Origin: Streptomyces sp. SCSIO 30461
GTDB lineage: Bacteria > Actinomycetota > Actinomycetes > Streptomycetales > Streptomycetaceae
Direction of reading: 5' to 3'
Assembly (NCBI RefSeq): GCF_037023745.1
Contig: NZ_CP146101.1
Coordinates: forward strand, 3,216,001 to 3,280,000
DNA length: 64,000 nucleotides
The translations under genes were made by a program, and so were the position numbers. Each line of letters opens with the position of its first letter. Positions within the stretch are counted from its first letter, which is position 1. The notes below the pieces were generated by a model. The model saw only the letters and a program-made list of their open reading frames with translations. It made no database searches and had not been told where the DNA came from. Below are positions 16,518-24,588 of the stretch, piece by piece.

Positions 16518-17513
16518 ATGCCCGGACGGGGTAAGCACCGCCGACCGAAGACCAGCCCGCTCGCCCGCGGATTCGTTGCCGCGGGTACGGGTGGCGCCGC
16601 CATCGCACTACCGCTCATCGGCGCCGCGGGTGCGGCGCACGCCACGGGGCAGTCCGCTCCCACGGTCACCGCCGAACGCACCGCCGCCATCCGCCAGGCC
16701 GCAGTCCCACAGGCCGTCGCCGCACCGAAGTCGCCCAAGACCTACACGGTCGCGCCCGGCGACCACCTCTCCAAGATCGCCGTCGAACAGCGGGTTCGTG
16801 GCGGCTGGCAGAAGCTGTACGCCGACAACCGCGAGGCTGTCGGTGAGAATCCCTCGCTGATCCACCCGGGCCTCAAGCTCGCCCTCGGCGCCCCGGCGAG
16901 GGCCGCGGCCCCGGCGGAGCGCCCCGCCCAGGCGCCGGCGCGGCCGGACCGGGCCTCGCGCTCGGCCGACCGTACCGCCGACGCCCCCAAGACGGCCCCG
17001 ACCGCCCCGCAGATCAAGTCCGAGGCCAAGGCCAAGGGTGAGTCCGCGGTCAAGGCCAAGGTCGAGGCTGCCGCGGCTCCCGAGGTCCCGGCCCCGCAGG
17101 ACAAGGCGTCCTTCTACTCCGCCCCGGTCACCGGAGGTGTCAGCACCGCGTACCGCACCCCGGGTGCCCTGTGGTCCAGCGGCTACCACACCGGTCTCGA
17201 CTTCATCGCCTCCACGGGCACCTCGGTCAAGTCCGTCGGTCCCGGCTCTGTCGTCTCGGCCGGTTGGGCGGGAGCGTATGGGAACCAGGTCGTCATCCGG
17301 CACACCGACGGCACCTACGCCCAGTACGCTCACCTCTCCGTCCTGTCCGTCTCGGCCGGACAGGACGTGAGCGGCGGACAGCAGATCGGCCTCTCCGGCT
17401 CCACCGGCAACTCCACGGGTCCGCACCTCCACTTCGAGATCCGCACCGCACCCGGCTACGGCTCCGACATAGATCCGCTGGCCTACCTCCGGAAGCACGG
17501 CGTCCGCCTCTGA
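16518..17513 (+). CDS. Secreted LysM and M23 metallopeptidase (peptidoglycan endopeptidase)
   Basis: 331-aa exported cell-wall hydrolase. A basic N-terminus and hydrophobic stretch (to about residue 43, GAAHA) form the signal. A LysM domain (KTYTVAPGDHLSKIAVEQ, about 75-120) binds peptidoglycan, and an Ala/Lys/Pro-rich linker follows. The M23 domain has both zinc motifs: HTGLD near 224 and HLHFE near 302. ATG 16518 follows GAGAGGAA. Expression is very likely under the c-di-AMP riboswitch directly upstream. An IS element is inserted 25 bp after the stop. Confidence 0.95.
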   Translation: MPGRGKHRRPKTSPLARGFVAAGTGGAAIALPLIGAAGAAHATGQSAPTVTAERTAAIRQAAVPQAVAAPKSPKTYTVAPGDHLSKIAVEQRVRGGWQKLYADNREAVGENPSLIHPGLKLALGAPARAAAPAERPAQAPARPDRASRSADRTADAPKTAPTAPQIKSEAKAKGESAVKAKVEAAAAPEVPAPQDKASFYSAPVTGGVSTAYRTPGALWSSGYHTGLDFIASTGTSVKSVGPGSVVSAGWAGAYGNQVVIRHTDGTYAQYAHLSVLSVSAGQDVSGGQQIGLSGSTGNSTGPHLHFEIRTAPGYGSDIDPLAYLRKHGVRL

Positions 17514-17538
17514 ACCACCTCTCCGACTGAGGCGACGT

Positions 17539-19404
17539 CTAGGTGACTGGTGTTAAGCGGGTCGTCCTGGGCGTGCGGTGTCGCCGTTGGGGGTGTCAGG
17601 GTCGTGGTTGCTGGCTGGTGGTCGGGCGGCGTGTGGGCGGTTCGTGGCCGTCGTGGGGGCTGTTGAGGGCTTGGCACGGCCGCGTGCGGGTCGTTTGCAT
17701 GGTCCAGGGCGCCCTCGGGACGGTCAGCCGGCGGCGACCGCCCACTTGTCACTGCCTGTGGACATGATTCCGAGCACGCCGAGCCGCGCGACGTTGACGG
17801 CGGCGGCCAGCAAGGAGAAGTCGGCGGCGATCTTGGCCCGGCCCCGCACCCGGGCGCGGCGTCCGCCGTGTCGCCGCCGCATCAGGTGGGCGATCTTGCG
17901 TTCGACCTTGGGGCGGGTGGCCCGGTAGGCGGCCAGCCAGACGGGGTCCGCACTGCGAGCCCGGCCCCGGGCCAGGTGTTCTTCGTGAGGGCCGATGGTG
18001 ATGACGCGTCCGTTCCTGGCGGTAGTGCACTGCGCCGCAAGGGGGCAGGCGGCGCAGGCGGTCTTGAAGCAGGCCGTCCCACCGCCATCAGACTTCGGGC
18101 GGATCGCGGCGGTCACCTGGTTCGGGCAGGTGACCTGCCCTGCCTCCAGATCGATGGTGAAGGCGTCCTTGGAGAACCGCCCACCGGGCGCGTTGGCCGC
18201 CTGCACCTTGACCATCACCCGGGCGCCCGCGTCGTCCAGCTCGGCCAGCAGCGGCCCGGTCCCGTAAGCGGCGTCGCCGTAGACTTCGGCCCGCGCCTGG
18301 TCTGCCTGCTCGGCGGCAGGTGGTTGGAGAACGTCGGCGAGCAGGTCGGCGGCGGGCTCGGCATCGCCGGCGTTGCCCGCCGTGACCTCGGTCGCGGTGA
18401 TGACCTCGCTGTCGGGTTCCTCGGCCACATGACCCTTGTAACCGTCGAAGGACCGGCGGACGGTCTTGTGGCCGTGCCGGGCCTCGGGATCAACCGTGGA
18501 GATGACCCGGTCCGCGGCCACCTTGCGGGCGATCTTGAAGACGCCCCCGTCCTGCTCCAGGTCCTGGCCCAGCACGGTGGCCAGCAACCGCGCGGCCTGG
18601 CCCACATCCCCGGGCACGGCCCGGCCGTCCAGCACGGTCAGCAGCGCGAACCCGTCACGGGCCCGCGAATCGATGAGGGCTTCCCGCTCGGCCGCGTCCG
18701 TCCAGTCGATGACCGGCTTGTCCGTGCTGGTGTAGGCGTCCCCGCTGGAGATCACCGCCCGCAGCTCGGCCCGCAGCACGTGATCGGCCGCCCGCAGCAG
18801 GCCGCGGATGGCCGAACGGATCAGCGTGATGGTGTCCTGCGTGGCCACCGCGTCATAGATCGGTGCCGAGTCCAGCACCCTCCTGCGGCCGACCAGTCCG
18901 GCTTGTGCAGCAACCTCTACCGTCCGCTCGAAGATCCGGTTCGGCCGGGCGGAAGCGGCAAGCCTCGCCCGCATGTCGACCAGCACGGTGTGCACGAACC
19001 CCGGATGGTCGAAGTCCAGCCCGCCGGCGGCGTACTTCCAGCGCACATCGAACGCGAACCGCTCGACCGCCTCGCGATCGGACAAACCCTCCAGACGCTG
19101 CAGGACCATCACGACCGCCACGATCATCGGCGGCACCGACCTGCGGCCGTCCTCGGCGAACAGATCGGCGAACATCTCATCGGGGAACAACGCCCGGCAC
19201 TCGCGGTGCAGCACCGCGTAGATCGAGTTCGGCGCCAGCCGACCCTCGCAGAAACCCACTGTGGAGGAGAGCAACCCCGGCTGCATCGGAGTCCGGCCCA
19301 CTGCCATCGCTCAACCTCTCCCCACACCCAGCGACCAACACCCCGCAGCCTGACACAGGACGAAGACCCAGCGCGAGCTCACACGATTAACACCAGTCAC
19401 CTAG
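17539..19404. mobile_element. IS1182-family insertion sequence, apparently intact
   Basis: The element is bounded by perfect inverted ends: CTAGGTGACTGGTGTTAA (17539-17556) and TTAACACCAGTCACCTAG (19387-19404). The palindromic CTAG at each tip may be a 4-bp target duplication, leaving 14-bp terminal repeats. It carries one transposase on the minus strand and no visible frameshift. It lies directly downstream of the M23 peptidase gene and separates it from a strong hairpin at 19411. Confidence 0.92.
17724..19307 (-). CDS. IS1182-family DDE transposase
   Basis: 527-aa full-length transposase. The N-terminal part is the IS1182/transposase InsH N-type domain (LHRECRALFPDEMFADLF). The catalytic core shows D146 in VLDSAPIYD, a second Asp in VYGDAAYGTG (about 341) and a Glu in the C-terminal PKVERKIAHLMRR. 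Start at ATG 19307, 80 bp inside the right terminal repeat. Coding appears uninterrupted, so the element may still be mobile. Confidence 0.93.
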   Translation of the reverse strand: MAVGRTPMQPGLLSSTVGFCEGRLAPNSIYAVLHRECRALFPDEMFADLFAEDGRRSVPPMIVAVVMVLQRLEGLSDREAVERFAFDVRWKYAAGGLDFDHPGFVHTVLVDMRARLAASARPNRIFERTVEVAAQAGLVGRRRVLDSAPIYDAVATQDTITLIRSAIRGLLRAADHVLRAELRAVISSGDAYTSTDKPVIDWTDAAEREALIDSRARDGFALLTVLDGRAVPGDVGQAARLLATVLGQDLEQDGGVFKIARKVAADRVISTVDPEARHGHKTVRRSFDGYKGHVAEEPDSEVITATEVTAGNAGDAEPAADLLADVLQPPAAEQADQARAEVYGDAAYGTGPLLAELDDAGARVMVKVQAANAPGGRFSKDAFTIDLEAGQVTCPNQVTAAIRPKSDGGGTACFKTACAACPLAAQCTTARNGRVITIGPHEEHLARGRARSADPVWLAAYRATRPKVERKIAHLMRRRHGGRRARVRGRAKIAADFSLLAAAVNVARLGVLGIMSTGSDKWAVAAG

Positions 19405-19410
19405 AGACCT

Positions 19411-19443
19411 CCGCCGCTCCCCACCTGACGGGGGGAGCGGCGG
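19411..19443. terminator. Strong hairpin, probable terminator displaced by the IS
   Basis: CCGCCGCTCCCC (19411-19422) pairs perfectly with GGGGAGCGGCGG (19432-19443) across a 9-nt loop. It lies 7 bp beyond the right IS end. Without the IS it would lie about 30 nt after the M23 peptidase stop, so it was probably that gene's terminator. Confidence 0.7.
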
Positions 19444-19562
19444 ACGCATGTGCGGTGCCGCTATTCCCGTCCGCCGGGAGCCGGCTCGGTGGTCTATGTC
19501 ACGCCCCGTCAACCCCTCCTACGGTGGCGTAGGTCACTTCCGGCCGTGAATGATGTCGTGAC

Positions 19563-20354
19563 GTGGCAGACGATTCGAGATCGACAACAGACACGGCATT
19601 CGGGTCGTACGCGGCGATCGGTGACAGCTTCACCGAGGGCGTGGGGGATCCGGGGCCCGACGAGCAGTTCGTCGGCTGGGCAGACCGCCTCGCCGTGCTG
19701 CTCGACGACCGTGTACCGGAGCACACCTTCCGTTACGCCAACCTCGCCGTGCGCGGCAGGCTTCTCGACCAGATCGTGGCGGAGCAGGTCCCCCGAGCGA
19801 AGGAACTCGCCCCCGACCTGGTGACCTTCTGCGCGGGGGGCAACGACATCATCCGGCCCGGCACCGACCCCGACGACGTCGCCGAGCGCTTCGAGCGCGC
19901 CGTGGCCGACCTCCGCGCATCCGTCGGCACCGTCATGGTGACCACCGGGTTCGACACCCGTGGCGTGCCCGTACTCCGCCATCTGCGCGGCAAGATCGCC
20001 ACGTACACCGCGCACGTACGGGCCATCGCCGACCGCCATGGCTGCCCGGTGCTCGATCTCTGGTCGCTCAGGTCCGTCCAGGACCGCCGCGCCTGGGACG
20101 ACGACCGGCTCCACCTCTCACCGGAAGGCCACACCCGCGTCGCCCTGCGTGCCGCCCAGGTGCTCGGCATCGAGGTCCCCGCCGACCCGGACCAGGAGTG
20201 GCCCCCGCTGCCGCCCCGCAACACGCTGGATGTCCGCCGCGACGACATCAACTGGGCCAGGGAGTACTTGGTCCCGTGGATCGGCAGGCGGTTGCGAGGT
20301 GAGTCCTCGGGCGACCATGTGGAGCCGAAGCGTCCCGATCTGCTGCCTCTCTGA
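19563..20354 (+). CDS. SGNH/GDSL-family hydrolase (esterase/lipase)
   Basis: 263-aa cytosolic hydrolase. The nucleophile block AIGDSFTEG places Ser at residue 22, block III is FCAGGNDI, and block V DRLHLSPEGH supplies the Asp-His pair near 180-183. GTG 19563 is the first start with the SGNH core complete. No signal peptide. Substrate cannot be inferred. It ends in a short region holding decayed coding sequence on the other strand. Confidence 0.92.
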   Translation: MADDSRSTTDTAFGSYAAIGDSFTEGVGDPGPDEQFVGWADRLAVLLDDRVPEHTFRYANLAVRGRLLDQIVAEQVPRAKELAPDLVTFCAGGNDIIRPGTDPDDVAERFERAVADLRASVGTVMVTTGFDTRGVPVLRHLRGKIATYTAHVRAIADRHGCPVLDLWSLRSVQDRRAWDDDRLHLSPEGHTRVALRAAQVLGIEVPADPDQEWPPLPPRNTLDVRRDDINWAREYLVPWIGRRLRGESSGDHVEPKRPDLLPL

Positions 20355-20612
20355 GGCGTGCACCGCGCCCTACGGGGACCGCTCGGTGTGTTCGCGGGCG
20401 GGGATCCGCTCCAGGACCCCGCCCGCGAACACGTCGTACAGCGGCAGCGACTCCAGATGGATACGGCCGACACGGCAGTCGCAGACAGCACTCGCCCGTG
20501 CGGCACCAGCCTGGTCAGCTCGGCGGCGGTGAGGAAGGTCGGGATGCCCCCACCGAAGGCCGCCGCGGTGAACCGCACCGGACGTCCCCCAGGGTTTCCC
20601 GGACCGCCGTGC
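20355..20612 (-). pseudogene. Decayed coding remnant (possible radical-SAM fragment)
   Basis: The 258-bp gap holds protein-like pieces on the minus strand that do not form one frame. One reads FTAAAFGGGIPTFLTAAELTRL (given in part), like the GGGTPT segment of HemW/coproporphyrinogen-oxidase-type radical SAM proteins. The other reads HLESLPLYDVFAGGVLERIPAREH and ends in a stop at the 5' end of the gap. A frameshifted or deleted gene remnant is the simplest reading; identity is weak. Confidence 0.3.
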
Positions 20613-21233
20613 CTACGGGGTCTGCCGGGTGAGCGCCCCGCGTTCGAGATCCAGCTCGCGGGCCAGTGCCTCGTCCGTCCAGGCCAGCATCGCGGCCCGG
20701 GTGAGCGTGCCGCCATAAGCGGTCATCTGTACGGCCAGGCCGTCCAGCAGGGCCGTGAGCCGCCAGGCGGCGGAGGCGGGGTCGGAGCAGTGGAACTCGC
20801 CCGCTGCCGTGCCTTCGGCGATGACCGCGGTCATCGCGGCCTTCCACTGCTGGTCGAGGTCGCGCGCGACCACGCGCAGCGCGGGGTCGCGCAGCGAAGA
20901 CGCCCAGCCTTCGATCCACAGCCGCCAGCCCTTGGCCTTGCCCGTGGGGGCGTACCAGCGAACAGCGGCGCGCAGTCGGCGCAGCGCGGAGGTACGGCGG
21001 CCCAGAATGCGGCGGAGACGGGACAGGTCAGCGTCGGCGGCGTGCGCGAAGGCGGCGGCGACCAGCTTTTCCTTGGTCTCGAAGTGGTACAGGACCAGCG
21101 CGTTGCTGACTCCGAGCGACGCGGCGACATCGGCGACGCGTACGGCCGTCACACCGCGGGCCTCGATCTGTGCCACGGCGGCGCGCAGCAGTTCCTCGCG
21201 CCGTTCGGCCACGCTCAACCGGACTCTCGCCAC
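20613..21233 (-). CDS. TetR-family transcriptional regulator
   Basis: 206-aa regulator. The N-terminal HTH is clear (REELLRAAVAQIEARGVTAV, then VADVAASLGVSNALVLYHFETKEKL in two parts). The C-terminal ligand-binding domain has several Trp and an acid-rich helix. It lies 55 nt downstream of the amino acid dehydrogenase gene on the same strand, so they may form an operon. A palindrome in the dehydrogenase promoter (22517-22534) is a candidate target. Confidence 0.9.
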   Translation of the reverse strand: MARVRLSVAERREELLRAAVAQIEARGVTAVRVADVAASLGVSNALVLYHFETKEKLVAAAFAHAADADLSRLRRILGRRTSALRRLRAAVRWYAPTGKAKGWRLWIEGWASSLRDPALRVVARDLDQQWKAAMTAVIAEGTAAGEFHCSDPASAAWRLTALLDGLAVQMTAYGGTLTRAAMLAWTDEALARELDLERGALTRQTP

Positions 21234-21288
21234 GCGGTCACCCTACACACGCGTGTACGAGCCGGACGGGGCTTCGCCACGGATGCCC

Positions 21289-22494
21289 TCAGCCGTACCA
21301 GCCATAGCGTTCCGTGATCACCGGCAGTCGTTCGGCGGCGATCGCGTGCGCGGCGGCACGGGGGGTGGTGGCGTCCGCCTCGGCGCGGGCGAGCATCTGG
21401 TCGACCAGGGCGCGCATGGAACGGCGGGTGTGGGCGAAGGCCTCGTCCGCGTCGGCGGCGATGTCGCCGAAGAGGGTCCACCACCACCAGGCGTTGGTGC
21501 CCGAGTTCACGACCACATCAGGCAGCACCGTCACCCCGCGGGCGGCGAGGAGGCGTTCGGCGTCGGGAAGCACCGGCATATTGGCCGCCTCGACGATCCA
21601 GCGGGCCCGCACCCCGGCCTGGTTGGCCGGGTCGACGGCATAGGAGACGGCGGCGGGGACCAGCACATCCGCGTCGGCCGAGAGCCAGGCTTCACCCGGC
21701 AGTTCGGTGTCGTGCGACCGCAGCGCGCTGCGATCCACCGTGCCGTACGCGTCCCGCGCGGCGAGGAGGGACTCCACGTCCAGGCCGTCGGGGTTGGCGA
21801 TGGTGCCCTTGACATCCGCCACGGCGACGATACGCAGGCCTGCCCGGGACAGGAACCGCGCGGTGGCTCCACCCATCGTGCCGAACCCCTGCACGGAGAC
21901 CCGGGCTCCGGCCCGGACGGTGCCGGCGCGGTCGAGAGCGGTGAGCACCGACTCGGCGACACCGCAGCCGCCGACCAACTCGTCGAGGCCGATGCCGTCG
22001 ACCTCGATGGCGAAGGCGTCCGCGAGCCGCCTCCGTGCCGCCGACTCGTCGTCGAGCAGTCGGAACACAGCCTGCACGGACGAGACGAGTCCCGCCTCCG
22101 CGGCTGCCCGGTCGACCAGGTCCTGACTGAGCCCCAGGTCCTCCCCTGTGGTCCAGCAACTCTCGATGTAGGGACGCATCGCGCGCAGATAGCGGACGAG
22201 TACGCCGTAGGCCTCCGGGTCCCGCGGGTCGCAGTCGATCCCGCCCTTCGCGCCACCGAGCGGTACATAGCGAGCGGTCGGGTCGTCCGCGTGGAAGTGC
22301 AGGGCCTCCTTCATGGTCATACCGCGCGCCAGCCCGGCGACCTCGTCCAGGGTGCATCCCGCGCGCATCCGCAGTCCGCCGCTGGCCACCCCGCGTACGA
22401 GACGGTCGACCACCAGATGGCCCTGTCGCCCCGTCACCTGGTCGGTCCAGGTGAGCGAGATGAGCGGAGCGGCGGTGGTGTCCACGGCGGACAT
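21289..22494 (-). CDS. Glu/Leu/Phe/Val dehydrogenase family protein
   Basis: 401-aa oxidative deaminase family enzyme that interconverts an amino acid and its 2-oxo acid with NAD(P). The substrate and catalytic lysines are visible in MTMKEAL (K62) and GGAKGGID (K83). The Rossmann motif is VQGFGTMGGATARFL. ATG 22494 gives the usual family length; the open frame extends far upstream without support. Specificity (Glu, Val or other) is not clear. Divergent from the MBL-fold gene, sharing a 249-bp promoter region. Confidence 0.9.
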   Translation of the reverse strand: MSAVDTTAAPLISLTWTDQVTGRQGHLVVDRLVRGVASGGLRMRAGCTLDEVAGLARGMTMKEALHFHADDPTARYVPLGGAKGGIDCDPRDPEAYGVLVRYLRAMRPYIESCWTTGEDLGLSQDLVDRAAAEAGLVSSVQAVFRLLDDESAARRRLADAFAIEVDGIGLDELVGGCGVAESVLTALDRAGTVRAGARVSVQGFGTMGGATARFLSRAGLRIVAVADVKGTIANPDGLDVESLLAARDAYGTVDRSALRSHDTELPGEAWLSADADVLVPAAVSYAVDPANQAGVRARWIVEAANMPVLPDAERLLAARGVTVLPDVVVNSGTNAWWWWTLFGDIAADADEAFAHTRRSMRALVDQMLARAEADATTPRAAAHAIAAERLPVITERYGWYG

Positions 22495-22516
22495 GGAGCC
22501 TCCAGCGGGGTGACGG

Positions 22517-22534
22517 ACTGAACCGTCGGTCAGT
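22517..22534. promoter_or_regulatory. Candidate TetR operator in the dehydrogenase/MBL divergent promoter
   Basis: ACTGAACCGTCGGTCAGT is an imperfect palindrome: the outer ACTGA/TCAGT arms match exactly and the core is GC-rich, as in many TetR operators. It lies 23 bp upstream of the dehydrogenase start, and a TetR gene follows that dehydrogenase. Confidence 0.4.
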
Positions 22535-22743
22535 ATCTGGAGACCGCGGACTCGTGTCAACGCGATATCCGCGCAGGCCGGAGGCAGCAACACGGCCGGT
22601 CCGTACGCCATGGCACCCGCCGACCTGATGTGACATGCCTCATCGTCGGGAATCAGCCGCCCCACGGGCGCGTTCCCGCACTGTCGTACCCCCGCACATA
22701 ATGGAAGTCCCGCAAGGAAGACTTCCGGACCCCAGGAGGCCCA

Positions 22744-23985
22744 GTGGCCGGCGCCGCAACCCCGAGTTCCCTGCGCTCCAGGCTGCGGTCCCTGCGCCCA
22801 GCCGCGTTCGGGGCCGACCCGGACGGGGAGCGGATGGAGCGGATCCGCCGCTCGCCCAACTTCGCGGACGGGGTCTTCCGGAACCCGGTGGATGCCAGGA
22901 CCAGGCCGTCCGGCTCCACGTTCGAGTTCGCGAAGATCTACTTCGAGCGGGAGGCCCGCCGGCTGCGTACGCCCGCCGCGCCCATTCCGCTGTACCTCGA
23001 CGCCCTCGCGGATCTGGCGGCGCCGCCCGCCACGGGACTCCGGCTCACCTGGACGGGTCATTCGAGCGTCCTGGCCGAGATCGACGGCCGCCGGGTGCTC
23101 TTCGACCCGGTGTGGGGCTCGCGCTGCTCGCCGTTCGCGTTCGCCGGCCCCAAGCGGTTGCATCCCGTGCCCGTACCGCTCACCGCACTCGGTCCGGTGG
23201 ACGTCGTGGTGATCTCGCACGACCACTACGACCATCTGGACATGCCCACGATCCGCGCCCTGGCGTCCACGGACAGCGTGTTCGTGGCACCTCTCGGCGT
23301 GGGCGCGCACCTGGAGCGCTGGGGTGTGTCCGAGACCCGGCTGCGTGAGCTCGACTGGGGCGAGTCGGCTGAGATCGCGGGGCTGCGGCTGACCGCCACC
23401 CCGGCCCGCCACTTCTGCGGGCGCGGGTTGCGCAACCAGCAGCACACGCTCTGGGCCTCCTGGGCGGTGCTCGGGCTGTCCGGCGGCCACCGCCTCTTCC
23501 ACAGCGGTGACACCGGCTACTTCCCGGGCTTCAAGGAGATCGGCGCCGAACACGGCCCGTTCGAGGCGACCATGATCCAGATCGGTGCCTACAGCGAGTA
23601 CTGGCCAGACATACACATGACCCCGGCCGAAGGCCTGCAGGCCCACCGGGACCTCCAGGGCGGCCGGCCGACCGGGGTGATGCTGCCGATCCACTGGGCG
23701 ACGTTCAACCTCGCGCCGCATCCGTGGGACGAGCCCGGCGAGGGCTGTGTCAGCGCCGCGGCGGCGAGCGGAGCGCAGCTCGCTCTGCCGCTGCCGGGGC
23801 AGCCCTTCGAGCCCACCGCGCCCGGTGTCCCCGCCACGCCCTGGTGGCGCCCGATCTCAGCGTCCCCCTCGGCTGCGCCGGCAACGGCCACCGCCCCGGC
23901 GCCGGGGGGTTCCGCGCCGCGGAGCCCCGGAGCCGGTGCGAGCGGCACCGACGCGGAGGCTCCCGAGGCTGCCCCGGCGGGCTGA
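22744..23985 (+). CDS. MBL-fold metallohydrolase (UlaG/NAPE-PLD-like)
   Basis: 413-aa metallo-beta-lactamase fold protein. The metal site HDHYDHLD (HxHxDH) is at about 159-166, with further ligands in ARHFCGRG and HSGDTGYF. The first ~60 residues and the F-DPVWG strand match the NAPE-PLD/UlaG-like branch, suggesting phosphodiesterase or lactonase activity. GTG 22744 follows AGGAGGCCCA. The last ~40 residues are a Ser/Ala/Pro-rich low-complexity tail. Confidence 0.9.
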   Translation: MAGAATPSSLRSRLRSLRPAAFGADPDGERMERIRRSPNFADGVFRNPVDARTRPSGSTFEFAKIYFEREARRLRTPAAPIPLYLDALADLAAPPATGLRLTWTGHSSVLAEIDGRRVLFDPVWGSRCSPFAFAGPKRLHPVPVPLTALGPVDVVVISHDHYDHLDMPTIRALASTDSVFVAPLGVGAHLERWGVSETRLRELDWGESAEIAGLRLTATPARHFCGRGLRNQQHTLWASWAVLGLSGGHRLFHSGDTGYFPGFKEIGAEHGPFEATMIQIGAYSEYWPDIHMTPAEGLQAHRDLQGGRPTGVMLPIHWATFNLAPHPWDEPGEGCVSAAAASGAQLALPLPGQPFEPTAPGVPATPWWRPISASPSAAPATATAPAPGGSAPRSPGAGASGTDAEAPEAAPAG

Positions 23986-24588
23986 GACGCGTACCACTGC
24001 GAGCGAATGGGGTTCATCCTGCCGTGACCTGATGGGTCCTCACCGGCTCGCGCCTTCCCTGAGCCTGGCCTGGGAGGTGCCCCGGCACGGCTGAGTTCCA
24101 TCGTCACGTCGTCGTGCGGGTGTGCGGCGAAGAGCGCCGCCGCGGCGTCCAGGAGTTGGCGAGGGGCGGCGCGGCATCTCCCGGGCTCGCCGGGTCCGAC
24201 GCCTCGGTGAGTCATGGAGGGCGTGACGCCTGGGGAATGTGACCCGGTGCGGGCTTGGCGGGGAGGGGGAAGGGCCTCCCGTCAAGCGCGTACCCGGCTC
24301 GCTCCCCGCAGGTGCTGGTCGTCCAGGCGCCCGTGGCCGCGTCACCGTCGTCAGCGACGGAAGGGAGAGGTCCCTGTTTGAGCGCGGTGGGATTTCGTTC
24401 TGCCGTACGAAGGCTCATACCAGAGACGGACCCTTCCCGGGCAAGTTTGTCAACTGCCCACCGCAGATGAACGGTTGACGACTACCGTGTGTGTCCGGTG
24501 ATCAACGGTGGGCTCACGTCGTCTTGTGGTGCCCGTCCGCTGAGCCGCAGCTGAACACCCGTAGTACGGCCACGTACCAAGGACGCTG
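23986..24588. other. Intergenic region with a TetR-like gene fragment
   Basis: About 600 bp without an intact gene. Minus-strand bases ~24100-24175 encode a TetR-like start (see pseudogene). The part from 24350 to 24588 has lower GC and probably holds the conservon promoter. Confidence 0.5.
24085..24215 (-). pseudogene. Truncated TetR-family N-terminus
   Basis: On the minus strand the segment APRQLLDAAAALFAAHPHDD followed by VTME is a good match to the first helix of TetR DNA-binding domains (expected to continue into VAARAGVSR). Instead the frame passes into SRAGAPPRPGSGKAR, which has lost the HTH pattern. No ligand-binding domain follows. Probably a degraded regulator. Confidence 0.4.

Noticed and set aside
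17868-19532. 554-codon plus-strand ORF across the IS
   Set aside because: Antisense to the transposase, which has the expected catalytic residues; the ORF crosses the IS end.
24239-24478. Short ORFs upstream of the conservon
   Set aside because: Poor composition and lie in a likely promoter region.
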